A DNA stretch of 64,000 nt from Bacillota bacterium (GTDB lineage Bacteria; Bacillota; Clostridia; Acetivibrionales; DTU013): NCBI GenBank assembly GCA_023412665.1, contig JAEZCA010000057.1, forward strand, positions 1 through 64,000, in the 5' to 3' direction. Numbering within the stretch: the first letter of the stretch is position 1; each line of letters starts with the position of its first letter. Positions 51,816-59,938 of this stretch are shown piece by piece. The translations under genes and the position numbers were made by a program. The notes below the pieces were generated by a model. The model worked only from the letters and a program-made list of their open reading frames with translations, made no database searches and was not told the origin of the DNA.

Positions 51816-52418
51816 ATGGATATAAAGAAAGATTTTCGAAAAAATTTCATTGAGGGAAGAATTCAGCTAAGCCCGGCAGAAATTTGCAAAAAAAGCGCTG
51901 AGATATTCAATAGAGTCTATACCTTGACGGAATATGCAAGTGCAGCTGTGGTTCTGGCCTATATGTCCTTTGGAAACGAGGTCATGACGAGATCTTTCAT
52001 AGAAAGATGCTTCAGGGACGGAAAGAGGGTGGCACTCCCGAGGGTCATGTCATTTAACGGAAAAGGCAGGTCTCTGGCAGTGTTTGAGATAAGAAGCATC
52101 AATGAGGATCTTGTGCCCGGATTCAAGGGCATACTGGAGCCTGATGCATCTGTCCTGGAGATGCTGGAGCCTGAGGCTGTTGATTTGGCGGTCGTCCCCG
52201 GTGTTGCGTTCGACAAACACTGCAACAGGATGGGATATGGAGCCGGTTACTATGACAGGTTTCTGCCTCAGCTGAGATCCGAGTGTCTGAAGGCTGGTGT
52301 TGCTTTTGATATACAGCTTGCTGAGCAGTTACCTACGGATGAATTTGATTTCAAGCTGGATATGGTGATTACTGAGTCAAGGATATTCGGCTCAAATGCA
52401 GGCATACATAAGGAATAA
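51816..52418 (+). CDS. fthC: 5-formyltetrahydrofolate cyclo-ligase
   Basis: 200 residues. It has an N-terminal K-DFRKNF helix, the ATP/folate region AYMSFGNEVMT, and the diagnostic C-terminal motif NRMGYGAGYYDRFLPQL. It converts 5-formyl-THF to 5,10-methenyl-THF with ATP. The ATG at 51816 gives the family length and has GGGG upstream; upstream ATG 51786 is less likely. Confidence 0.9.
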   Translation: MDIKKDFRKNFIEGRIQLSPAEICKKSAEIFNRVYTLTEYASAAVVLAYMSFGNEVMTRSFIERCFRDGKRVALPRVMSFNGKGRSLAVFEIRSINEDLVPGFKGILEPDASVLEMLEPEAVDLAVVPGVAFDKHCNRMGYGAGYYDRFLPQLRSECLKAGVAFDIQLAEQLPTDEFDFKLDMVITESRIFGSNAGIHKE

Positions 52419-52470
52419 ATTACTGACATATATGATAAAGTATTATTTAATGATTGAAAGGATTTGGAGG

Positions 52471-53409
52471 ATGAATAATAAAATTACCTTTACCGGCGCA
52501 AATAAGCTGTTTTTTGCATTTTGTGGTGTATTTCTTGTTTACCAGCTGGTGGTCGGTGCTGTTTTGGGAATGGCGGTTTATGACCATATGTACACCATTG
52601 TGCTGATCAATGAGTTTTTGATCGCAGCTTTTGTGATTGTGTACTGCCTTGTGAAGAAAATCAATATCAGAGAGACATTCAGGCTGAATAAGCTTGGAAT
52701 AGTGCCTGCCCTATTGATAATTTGCACAGCTTTACCGGCTATGCTGGCGGCAACGATGCTCAACAATATCGTTATTTATTTTTTACAATTCATTGGGAAT
52801 ATTCCCTCGCAGAGCTTACCCGTACCGAACAGCCTGCCCGAGCTTATTGTCGGAATAGTGATCATAGGCCTGTCGCCCGGAATATGTGAGGAGCTGATGC
52901 ACAGAGGTTTTTTGCTCAAGGCTTATGAAAAACGTGGTTCCTATAAAGCAGTGGTCATAGTTTCAATATTTTTCGGCATATTTCATTTCGACATTACAAA
53001 CCTGTTCGGCCCCATTTTCCTAGGGCTGGTCATAGGGTATTATGTGGTGAGGACCAACTCCATATATGCGGGGATACTTGCTCATTTTTTAAATAATGCT
53101 TTTGCAGAGGTTATTCAATATATCACCAGAAACAATGTCAGACCGGAGAATATTACTTTGACTGCCGAGGAGCTGATTGGGATTATAGCCTTTGGCGTAC
53201 TCGGACTTATCATTACGGCAGCTCTTTTATATGCTTTCAAGCTGGTCACGGAAGGCAGGTCTGTCATCATACCGCCTATCTCCAGGACACGGCAGGATGT
53301 CAAAGCCGTGCTGTCACACTGGCCGGTTATTGCTGTGATCGTTCTTTATGTATTAATGACGCTGCTTTATATCTTTTCCATCGCTCTTTCAAAGCTAATG
53401 GGAATTTAG
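52471..53409 (+). CDS. CPBP-family intramembrane metalloprotease
   Basis: 312 residues, about eight membrane segments. Catalytic motifs are EELMHRGFLLKAY (EExxxR), FGIFHFD and the last-helix ILAHFLNNAFAE. This is the Abi/Rce1-like CPBP family, active in the membrane. The ATG at 52471 abuts GGAGG, so a GAAAGG 9 bases upstream would serve it; ATG 52450 is an alternative. The C-terminal 80 residues contain two extra helices. Confidence 0.83.
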   Translation: MNNKITFTGANKLFFAFCGVFLVYQLVVGAVLGMAVYDHMYTIVLINEFLIAAFVIVYCLVKKINIRETFRLNKLGIVPALLIICTALPAMLAATMLNNIVIYFLQFIGNIPSQSLPVPNSLPELIVGIVIIGLSPGICEELMHRGFLLKAYEKRGSYKAVVIVSIFFGIFHFDITNLFGPIFLGLVIGYYVVRTNSIYAGILAHFLNNAFAEVIQYITRNNVRPENITLTAEELIGIIAFGVLGLIITAALLYAFKLVTEGRSVIIPPISRTRQDVKAVLSHWPVIAVIVLYVLMTLLYIFSIALSKLMGI

Positions 53410-53459
53410 GCCGTCCTGGATATTTTAAGGCCTGCCAGCATTACTAAAGTCGCCTCCGG

Positions 53460-53487
53460 GGTTATATAATACTATATAACCTTTTTT
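53460..53487 (+). terminator. AT-rich hairpin and T-run before the sigma-54 gene
   Basis: GGTTATATA-ATAC-TATATAACC, a perfect 9-bp stem, followed by TTTTTT. It could end the CPBP transcript. It lies 15-20 bases before the next start, so it may also affect sigma-54 translation. Confidence 0.55.
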
Positions 53488-53501
53488 CGAGGTGACCGCT
53501 C

Positions 53502-54617
53502 TTGGATTATAATTTTGATTTCAGCCATGTACGTTCACAGAAGCTGCTGCTCATACCTCAACTAAAGCAAGCTATCGAAATACTTGAAATGAACTCCGGC
53601 GAACTCTTCCAATACATTGAAAACCAGCTCGAGACCAATCCCGCACTTGAAGAAGCGCCTGATGAAGCCGCAGCGGCAGGATCGATGGCCGAGCCGTACA
53701 CAGTGCGACCAAATGATTACGAGCATGATCCCCAGGCAAACGATCGCTTATTAGAAGCACCGGAAAAGCTCCTTTCACTGAAGCAGTATCTTTTATTGCA
53801 ATTTGATGCTTTGTGTCCTGACAAATGCAGCTATGACATCGGAGAATACCTTATTGACAATACCGATGAAAATGGTTATCTAAAAGCCGATACAGCTGAA
53901 ACCGCGGCATTTTTCGGCGTTTCTGAGGCTGTTGTGCTCGATGTGCTGGAGAGGCTTCAGTCATTGGATCCCCCGGGAATATGTGCAAGAGATCTGAAGG
54001 AATGTCTGCTTATTCAGCTCAAACAGCTTGAACGGCAGGATTTCGATGCCATACTGGTAGTGGAAAAACACCTGAATGCCGTTGCCGATGATGATGCACA
54101 GTATGTGGCGGCAGCTTCGGGCCTGAGCGTCAATCGAGTCAAAGAGGCGTTCAAAAAGGTCAAGAGCCTTGAGCCTATACCCGGACGTGAGTATTGCAGC
54201 AATGAGCTGTTGAACCGTACGCTGCCGGACATAATAGTACAGGAAACAAAAGGGGAGCTTCAGGTGGTATACAATGGGGAGGCTTTTCCAAATGTCTGCA
54301 TATCAGAAGCCTTTGGTGTCAAATCATCCCTTGCCGGTGACGAGGACGGCGCGAAGATGAGGGATTTGCTCAACAGCGCGGTTTGGCTGATCAAATGCCT
54401 GGAGCAGCGGGAGGATATAATATTTGCTATTGCACAGAAAATATGCGAATGCCGCAGAGAATTCTTTAAAAAAGGACCCAAAGCGCTGAAACTCATTGAT
54501 AAACGCTCATTTGCAGCCTCACTGTATCTGCATGAATCACTGCTCGATAAGGCCTTGTCCGACAAATACCTGCAGTGCAGGTGGGGCATGTATGAGCTGA
54601 AGAGCTTTTTTAAATAA
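53502..54617 (+). CDS. rpoN: Sigma-54 factor lacking the C-terminal RpoN box
   Basis: 371 residues, compared with about 430-480 for intact RpoN. The activator-interacting region is present (SQKLLLIPQLKQAIEILEMN, then ENQLETNPALEE). The core-binding domain is present (LSLKQYLLLQFDAL, IDNTDENGYL, DPPGICARDLKECL). The helix-turn-helix region is recognisable but degenerate (FAASLYLHESLLDKALSDKY, then GMYELKSFF). The protein stops right after it, so the RpoN box (ARRTVAKYRE in other factors), which reads the -24 element, is missing. No remnant of it was found in the following 320 bases, which hold a palindromic element. The start is TTG at 53502 with GAGGTG upstream. It may be non-functional, or a modified factor or anti-factor. 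Confidence 0.82.
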   Translation: MDYNFDFSHVRSQKLLLIPQLKQAIEILEMNSGELFQYIENQLETNPALEEAPDEAAAAGSMAEPYTVRPNDYEHDPQANDRLLEAPEKLLSLKQYLLLQFDALCPDKCSYDIGEYLIDNTDENGYLKADTAETAAFFGVSEAVVLDVLERLQSLDPPGICARDLKECLLIQLKQLERQDFDAILVVEKHLNAVADDDAQYVAAASGLSVNRVKEAFKKVKSLEPIPGREYCSNELLNRTLPDIIVQETKGELQVVYNGEAFPNVCISEAFGVKSSLAGDEDGAKMRDLLNSAVWLIKCLEQREDIIFAIAQKICECRREFFKKGPKALKLIDKRSFAASLYLHESLLDKALSDKYLQCRWGMYELKSFFK

Positions 54618-54635
54618 AGCCGACGGACGGGTGAA

Positions 54636-54891
54636 AGGCCGGTACGACATTCAGGTAGCAATAAGACAGGTGGAAGGCTGGTACAGCATTCAATGACTGT
54701 AAGCGTTACAGATGCTTCGGTATCACGCAGTTCAAATGAGGCCACAGGATCCAAAACCTGCGGCACGGATGCCGCAGGCGCTGCGTCCCGAGCCATGGAC
54801 GGCGAGTGATCAGCGCCCTCATTTGATCAAGTGATGCCGACTAGCAGCTGTTCGCGAAGCAGTCTGAATGTCGTACCAGCCTTCCACCTGT
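54636..54891. mobile_element. MITE-like palindromic element directly behind truncated rpoN
   Basis: Terminal inverted repeats: ACAGGTGGAAGGCTGGTAC plus CATTCA (54666-54692) match the complement of 54865-54891 at 25 of 27 positions. Inside, TCAAATGAGG pairs with CCTCATTTGA, CGGTATCAC with GTGATGCCG (one G-U), and the core CCTGCGGC/GCCGCAGG (54757-54764, 54771-54778) forms a tight hairpin. A third partial copy of the terminal repeat, AGGCCGGTACGACATTCAG, lies at 54636-54654. No transposase is encoded. The whole 54618-54937 gap is made of this element. Confidence 0.7.
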
Positions 54892-54937
54892 TAAGCAGCA
54901 ACTTAATGCTGTACCTCCTTCCGCCTGTCCCGCCAGT

Positions 54938-55249
54938 TTAGAACGGCCAGACAGGTTTTTCAGGTTGGCCGTGATCGGCCTTTAAATAGCCCAGGATGCC
55001 TCTGGTGCCAAAGTGCTCCTTCTCGATTTCCTGGATCCTCTCTATGGTGTAGTGGTTCATCTCGCCCACTTTTTTAACCTCTTGCGCATATTCCCGAAGA
55101 GCATCCATTTCCTTTGGCGACAATGCAGTCTGGCAATCATCTGAATTCAGGATCCTGTTCAATTCCGAGGCGTATTCATAACCATCGTCCACATCATCAA
55201 ATGCTGTTTTCAAAAATGATGAAAGCTTGTTTGGAATCTCTCTGGACAT
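54938..55249 (-). CDS. Hypothetical small helical protein
   Basis: 103 residues, not recognised. Mostly charged helices (DALREYAQEVKKVGEMNHYT; RIQEIEKEHFG), ending KPVWPF. A perfect AAAGGAGGT precedes the ATG, and codon use matches the neighbours, so it is likely a real gene. It stands alone on the minus strand between the MITE and the recombinase. Confidence 0.65.
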   Translation of the reverse strand: MSREIPNKLSSFLKTAFDDVDDGYEYASELNRILNSDDCQTALSPKEMDALREYAQEVKKVGEMNHYTIERIQEIEKEHFGTRGILGYLKADHGQPEKPVWPF

Positions 55250-55387
55250 ATTACAGACCTCCTTTCCAGAATAGTTATATTATACAACTTTCAGATACAG
55301 AGAAACAAATATATTGTTTCTAATGGACAAATACCATGAAATATATATATACCATATATCAGATGCGCTGCTGGGGGGTCTGTTCCC

Positions 55388-55573
55388 GTGAAGGGAAGAA
55401 GGAAACAGGAAAGAAAGATCGTGATCAATCATACCTGCACAGAGGAGGCCGGTGATATCAGGCTGAAGCTGCTAAAGCTTGCAGCCCGCGGCACGAAGGA
55501 GTGGGCATCATATTATGAGGAGCGGGAAGCTGAACAGTATAGGGATCTATGTAAGGATAAGCAGAGACGATAA
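55388..55573 (+). CDS. Possible small basic protein overlapping the recombinase start
   Basis: 61 residues from GTG 55388: basic N-terminus (MKGRRKQERKIVI), then charged helices (KEWASYYEEREAEQYRDL). GGGGGG lies 10 bases upstream. It overlaps the recombinase gene by 59 bases in another frame, so it could be a coupled leader peptide. No homologue recognised. Confidence 0.4.
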   Translation: MKGRRKQERKIVINHTCTEEAGDIRLKLLKLAARGTKEWASYYEEREAEQYRDLCKDKQRR

Positions 55574-56972
55574 CGGAGAAAACTATGAGTCCATTGAGAA
55601 CCAAAGGGATCTGTTGCTTGAGCATGTGTCTGCAAAGCAGCTTGGCAGGGTCTATGGCATTTATACCGATGATAATGTGTCGGGATCGGCGTTCGAGAGA
55701 GAAGGCCTGGACAGACTGAAGCAGGATATATCAGCCGGCAGGATCGATCTGGTGCTGCTGAAGGATCTCTCACGCCTGGGAAGGAACAATGCCAAGACGC
55801 TGCAGATGATAGATTACCTTGAAGAGCGCGGCGTGAGGCTTCTGACTGCGGATGGACGCTACGACAGCCTGCTGGATAATGACACAGTGGGCATCGAGAC
55901 ATGGGTGAACGAGAGGTATGTTCGTGATATTTCCAGAAAGATCCGTTCATGCCTGCATTTAAAGATACAAAGAGGGGAGTATGTAGGCAGGGCGCCCTTC
56001 GGGTATAAAAAATCCGGCAGCGAAAAAAACAAGCTGGTCATCGACGAGGCCGAGGCTTATATCGTAAGGATCATATATGGCCTCTATATGTCCGGCTCCG
56101 GTTATTCCTCCATTTCAAAATACCTGGAGGAAAGAGGCTACTGCGCCCCCAAGGGTGAGAGATGGAACAGGATAACCGTCAGACGTATACTTTGCTCCCG
56201 CGTATATATAGGTGATACTGTACAGGGTGTCAGTGAAAAGGTAAGCTTTAAGAGCAAAAAGACACGGCGGCTTCCCAAGGAGAACTGGGTCATAACACAA
56301 GGCACTCATGAGGCTATAATAGACAGGGAAGCATATGAAGAGGTGCAAAGACTAAGAAATTCAAGGAACAGCAGCAAAATCAGCCGGAATAAAGGCCGGC
56401 ACATATTAAACGGAATTTTGGCCTGCGGCGATTGCGGCAGCACGATGTACGCAAGAAAACGCAAAAACGGCACGGCATATGTCTGCGGCAATTACTGCAG
56501 AAACGGAAGGGGAGCATGTACCAGTCATTTTATTTATGAAGAAGAAATCGTGCCGCATATTTGTCGCGAGCTGGCCGGGCTGTTTGAACACAGCGAGGAA
56601 ATATTAGAACTGCAGGAGAGAATAATAACTAAGGGCAGCGATGATCGCGATGCTGCATATTCAAGGCTATGCGCTAGGCTGGAATCCGGACGGCGCCAGC
56701 AGGAGCTGCTTTACACAGACAGGCTGGAGGGGAGGATCTCGGAACAGCTTTTTGAAAGGATGAACCTTCAGATGGAAAAAAGGCTGGGTATACTGGAAAG
56801 GGAGCTTGATGAGCTGAAAGCAAGAAATACTCCCTCGAAGGACCTGATGACGTTGGCAAAAGCTGCGGCTGCTATGCTCGCCGGATGTGAATTGACCCAC
56901 GAGATGGCAGAGACGGCTGTAAGCAGGATCACTGTGTTTGAGGAAGCTGTTGCTGTTGATTTAAAATACTAA
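55515..56972 (+). CDS. Large serine recombinase
   Basis: 485 residues. The resolvase domain is at about 1-150: GIYVRISRDD with the nucleophile Ser, SIENQRDLL, and LLKDLSRLGRNN. The recombinase domain contains APFGYKK and ISKYLEERG. A zinc ribbon follows (CGDCGSTMYARKRKNGTAYV, then CGNYCRNGRGACTSH), and a C-terminal coiled-coil region. Such enzymes integrate or excise mobile elements or carry out sporulation rearrangements. No other mobile-element gene or obvious att repeat is visible, so it may be a remnant or a solo site-specific recombinase. The ATG at 55515 is the best start, with AAGGAG 13 bases upstream. Confidence 0.88.
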   Translation: MRSGKLNSIGIYVRISRDDNGENYESIENQRDLLLEHVSAKQLGRVYGIYTDDNVSGSAFEREGLDRLKQDISAGRIDLVLLKDLSRLGRNNAKTLQMIDYLEERGVRLLTADGRYDSLLDNDTVGIETWVNERYVRDISRKIRSCLHLKIQRGEYVGRAPFGYKKSGSEKNKLVIDEAEAYIVRIIYGLYMSGSGYSSISKYLEERGYCAPKGERWNRITVRRILCSRVYIGDTVQGVSEKVSFKSKKTRRLPKENWVITQGTHEAIIDREAYEEVQRLRNSRNSSKISRNKGRHILNGILACGDCGSTMYARKRKNGTAYVCGNYCRNGRGACTSHFIYEEEIVPHICRELAGLFEHSEEILELQERIITKGSDDRDAAYSRLCARLESGRRQQELLYTDRLEGRISEQLFERMNLQMEKRLGILERELDELKARNTPSKDLMTLAKAAAAMLAGCELTHEMAETAVSRITVFEEAVAVDLKY

Positions 56973-57077
56973 ATACTGTAAGATAAGCATGATGATGAGT
57001 ATTCCTGCGGAAACGCTGCAGAGGTTTGGAAGAACAATACGCTATAGGTCGATTCGGTATAAATCGGAGGAATTCAT

Positions 57078-57971
57078 ATGAAAAAAGTATTAGTGGTATA
57101 CAATCCCTTGTCAGGGAATAGGAATGTTCCCAAGAAGCTTGATTATATCGTAGGCCGCTTCCTTGAAAAGAATTTGCTGGCCATACCGTTCAGGATGAGC
57201 GCGGACAGCGAGCAGAATCTCGAGAGGATCCTTTCGGAGGAAAAATTCGAGTTTATAGTGGTATCCGGCGGCGACGGATCTGTTAATTTCATCGCCAGCA
57301 TATTGCTAAAGACAGGCATAAATATACCCATAGGGATCATTCCGGCCGGTACATGCAACGATTTCGCCAGAAGCCTGAATATACCCAATGATATGAAGAA
57401 GTGTCTGGACATAATATTTGACGGCCATATATCACAAATAGACGCAGGACTGATCAATAATGAGAAATACTGCCTGAACACCTGTGCCGGAGGCAACTTT
57501 GTCGATGTTTCCTACAGCACCAACAGCGATCTGAAAAAGAATTTCGGCCCATTGGCATATTATCTTACAGCGCTTGGCGAGCTCACGAATCTAAAATCGG
57601 TAAGGCTGAAGCTGACTACTGATGACGAGGTCGTCGATGACGATTTTTTGCTGTTTCTCATACTTAATGGAAAGCATGCCGCTGGTTTTTCAAACCTGAT
57701 CAGCGATGCAGATTTATCTGACGGCTATATGGACATCCTCCTTGTTAAAAACTGTCCGCATGTAGAGATGGCAGGATTGTTTTTCAAAGTGCTCAACTAT
57801 GATTTTGTGAATGACAGAAACGTTAAGTGGCTAAGGACAAAAAAATGTGTCATCGAAGGCAATGCCAGTTTTCATCTCAGTATTGACGGCGAGGAGTGGA
57901 AGGGTTTGCCGGTAAGTATCGAATTTATAAACAAGATACTTAAAATATACACTCCGGCCAAATCCAACTAG
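57078..57971 (+). CDS. Diacylglycerol/lipid kinase family protein (YegS/DagK type)
   Basis: 297 residues. VYNPLSGNRNVPKKLD at the start, the nucleotide-binding VVSGGDGSVNF, IIPAGTCNDFARSL, and the C-terminal LSIDGEEW, all in the order of the DagK catalytic family. It phosphorylates diacylglycerol or a related lipid at the membrane. TCGGAGG precedes the ATG. It appears monocistronic, followed by the repeat R6. Confidence 0.9.
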   Translation: MKKVLVVYNPLSGNRNVPKKLDYIVGRFLEKNLLAIPFRMSADSEQNLERILSEEKFEFIVVSGGDGSVNFIASILLKTGINIPIGIIPAGTCNDFARSLNIPNDMKKCLDIIFDGHISQIDAGLINNEKYCLNTCAGGNFVDVSYSTNSDLKKNFGPLAYYLTALGELTNLKSVRLKLTTDDEVVDDDFLLFLILNGKHAAGFSNLISDADLSDGYMDILLVKNCPHVEMAGLFFKVLNYDFVNDRNVKWLRTKKCVIEGNASFHLSIDGEEWKGLPVSIEFINKILKIYTPAKSN

Positions 57972-58011
57972 CTTATCAGATCTCCCCCCAAAACCCCCTT
58001 ATCTTTCTTTG

Positions 58012-58112
58012 TAATAACGAGGTGAATGATGGACCCCCCGCCTCGTTGAAACGCTTCATTCAAAGAAAATTTTCTACAATCAAAAATTTTTCTTTGAATG
58101 AAACGTTATAAT
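58012..58112 (+). repeat. Palindromic intergenic repeat, copy R6
   Basis: Left module TAATAACGAGGTGAATGATG plus GACCCCCC. A hairpin of TTCATTCAAAGAAAATTTT (58055-58073) with its near-complement (58083-58102) follows, then the right end AACGTTATAATA. It is the best-preserved short form and lies between the lipid kinase gene and spoIVA. Confidence 0.75.
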
Positions 58113-58187
58113 AGAATTTTTCGGACATATATATTAATTGTGAATCCCGTTCTTTTTGCATATCCATAGATTAAGGGGGGTTATCGG

Positions 58188-59666
58188 GTGGAAAGATACA
58201 GCATATATCAGCAGATAGCTGAGAGGACGCAAGGTGATATTTATATAGGTGTTGTAGGGCCTGTCAGGACAGGGAAATCAACCTTGATCAAAAGGTTTAT
58301 GGACTTGTTGGTCATACCGAACATAGAAAATGTCTACAGCCGGGAAAGGGCAAAGGACGAACTTCCGCAAAGCGCGACCGGGCGCACAATCATGACAACG
58401 GAGCCCAAGTTTGTGCCGAACGAAGCGGTTGAAATAACGTTGGATGAGGCCCTGAAACTCAAGATCAGAATGGTGGATTGCGTAGGCTATCTGGTAAAGG
58501 GAGCATTGGGTTATCTTGAGAATAACTCGCCAAGAATGGTGTCCACACCATGGTTTGATTACCAGATCCCGTTTGAGCAGGCTGCTGAACTGGGAACAAA
58601 AAAAGTCATCAACGAACATTCCACAATAGGCCTTGTCGTCACAACGGACGGCAGTATCACTGATATTGACAGAGAAGACTATGTAGAAGCGGAAAAAAGG
58701 GTCATAAATGAGCTGAAAGCAATCAACAAGCCCTTCGTGATAGTACTGAATTCCGTTATACCAAAGGACGAAGATACTGAAAGACTAAGGCTGGAGCTGG
58801 AGGAAAAATACGAGGTCCCGGTCATCAGTGTCAACTGTGCCCAGATGCACAGTGAAGATATGGCTGCGATAATGGAACGCATACTTTATGAATTCCCTGT
58901 GTGTGAAATAGGAATCAACCTGCCCAGATGGGTCGAAGCCCTTGAACAGGATCACTGGCTGAGGGTCGACATGCTCCAGGCCATCAGGGATACACTCAAT
59001 GGCGTTCAGAAGATACGTGAAGCGAAGGCTGCCGTATCAGGATTTTCAGAGTATGAATTCATAAAGAAGGCCGATCTGGCTGAAATCAATGCCGGCGTCG
59101 GAAATATGCTGATAAATATGGAAACTCCTGAGAATCTGTTCTTTAGCGTGCTCAGTGACACAACAGGCCTGCGCATAGAAGGCGAGCACATGCTTATCAG
59201 CCTGATGAAGGATCTTGCCAGGATCAAGAAGGAATATGAAAGAGTGGAGTTCGCGCTGCATGAAGTCAAGCTGAAGGGATACGGTGTGGTGACTCCGCAG
59301 ATGGAAGAGATGACGCTGGATGAGCCTGAGATAATCAAGCAGGGGAACCGCTTTGGAGTCAAGCTGAAAGCTTCTGCTCCATCTGTCCACATGATCAGGG
59401 CGGATATCGAGACGGAGATAGCGCCCCTTGTCGGCACCGAGAAGCAGTCGGAGGAGTTGGTCAATTATCTGCTCAAGGAATTCGAAAATGAGCCGGGTAA
59501 GATATGGGAATCCAATATATTCGGCAAATCACTCCATGAGCTTGTCAGCGAGGGCTTGCACAACAAGCTTCTCAGGATGCCGGAGGATGCCCAGCTGAAG
59601 CTGCAGGAGACGCTCCAGAGGATCATAAACGAGGGCAGCGGCGGCCTGATCTGTATAATACTGTAA
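58188..59666 (+). CDS. spoIVA: Stage IV sporulation protein A (spore coat morphogenetic ATPase)
   Basis: 492 residues, the family length. The start is GTG at 58188 with AAGGGGGG upstream. A TRAFAC-type P-loop, GVVGPVRTGKSTLIKRF (about residues 25-41), is followed by TTEPKFVPNEAVEI and MVDCVGYLVKGALG. The C-terminal region ending GGLICIIL is the membrane/SpoVM-interacting part. It polymerises on the forespore surface using ATP to build the coat base. A mother-cell sigmaE promoter is expected, but I could not place one with confidence. Confidence 0.97.
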   Translation: MERYSIYQQIAERTQGDIYIGVVGPVRTGKSTLIKRFMDLLVIPNIENVYSRERAKDELPQSATGRTIMTTEPKFVPNEAVEITLDEALKLKIRMVDCVGYLVKGALGYLENNSPRMVSTPWFDYQIPFEQAAELGTKKVINEHSTIGLVVTTDGSITDIDREDYVEAEKRVINELKAINKPFVIVLNSVIPKDEDTERLRLELEEKYEVPVISVNCAQMHSEDMAAIMERILYEFPVCEIGINLPRWVEALEQDHWLRVDMLQAIRDTLNGVQKIREAKAAVSGFSEYEFIKKADLAEINAGVGNMLINMETPENLFFSVLSDTTGLRIEGEHMLISLMKDLARIKKEYERVEFALHEVKLKGYGVVTPQMEEMTLDEPEIIKQGNRFGVKLKASAPSVHMIRADIETEIAPLVGTEKQSEELVNYLLKEFENEPGKIWESNIFGKSLHELVSEGLHNKLLRMPEDAQLKLQETLQRIINEGSGGLICIIL

Positions 59667-59675
59667 TAGGTTAGG

Positions 59676-59727
59676 GGACGCTTCTCAGCTAACGAGGCCC
59701 AGCTCCGTGCACAGAAGCGTCCTTTTT
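59676..59727 (+). terminator. Terminator of spoIVA
   Basis: GGACGCTTCT (59676-59685) pairs perfectly with AGAAGCGTCC (59713-59722), then TTTTT. The loop contains a CTAACGAGGC fragment of the repeat family. Confidence 0.85.
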
Positions 59728-59754
59728 CTTTTCATATCGCTTTTGCTTTAGAAC

Positions 59755-59854
59755 TATATAAACGCATCATTTAAAGAAAAATTTTCGATTAGGCGATAAT
59801 TTACTCCGCAAATTACGCTTAGTAGAAAATTTTTCTTTGAACGATGCGTTATAA
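59755..59854 (+). repeat. Palindromic intergenic repeat, copy R7 (long form)
   Basis: Arms of about 30 bases: TATATAAACGCATCATTTAA plus AGAAAAATTTTC at the left, and the mirror GAAAATTTTTCTTTGAACGA plus TGCGTTATAAA at the right. The inner TAATTT...AAATTA hairpin and CTACTAAG-type loop match copy R2. It lies between spoIVA and the phosphoglucomutase gene. Confidence 0.75.
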
Positions 59855-59938
59855 ACACACCTGTCTAAAATCTGTTTCTTTTTATTGTTCTGTGGTAAAA
59901 TAATCAAAGTAATATTGCAGAATATTTGGAGGATGGAT

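Noticed and set aside
54605..54694. Possible frameshifted continuation of rpoN after the T-run at its end
   Set aside because: The +1 frame reads about 29 codons before a stop, with no similarity to the RpoN box; it is the translation of the terminal repeats.
54260..54796. Minus-strand ORF spanning the rpoN end and the MITE
   Set aside because: Overlaps conserved rpoN codons and palindromic repeat sequence; no start signal.
58120..58187. SigmaE-type promoter before spoIVA
   Set aside because: CATATCCA at 58159 resembles a -10 element, but the only candidate -35 lies at the wrong distance.
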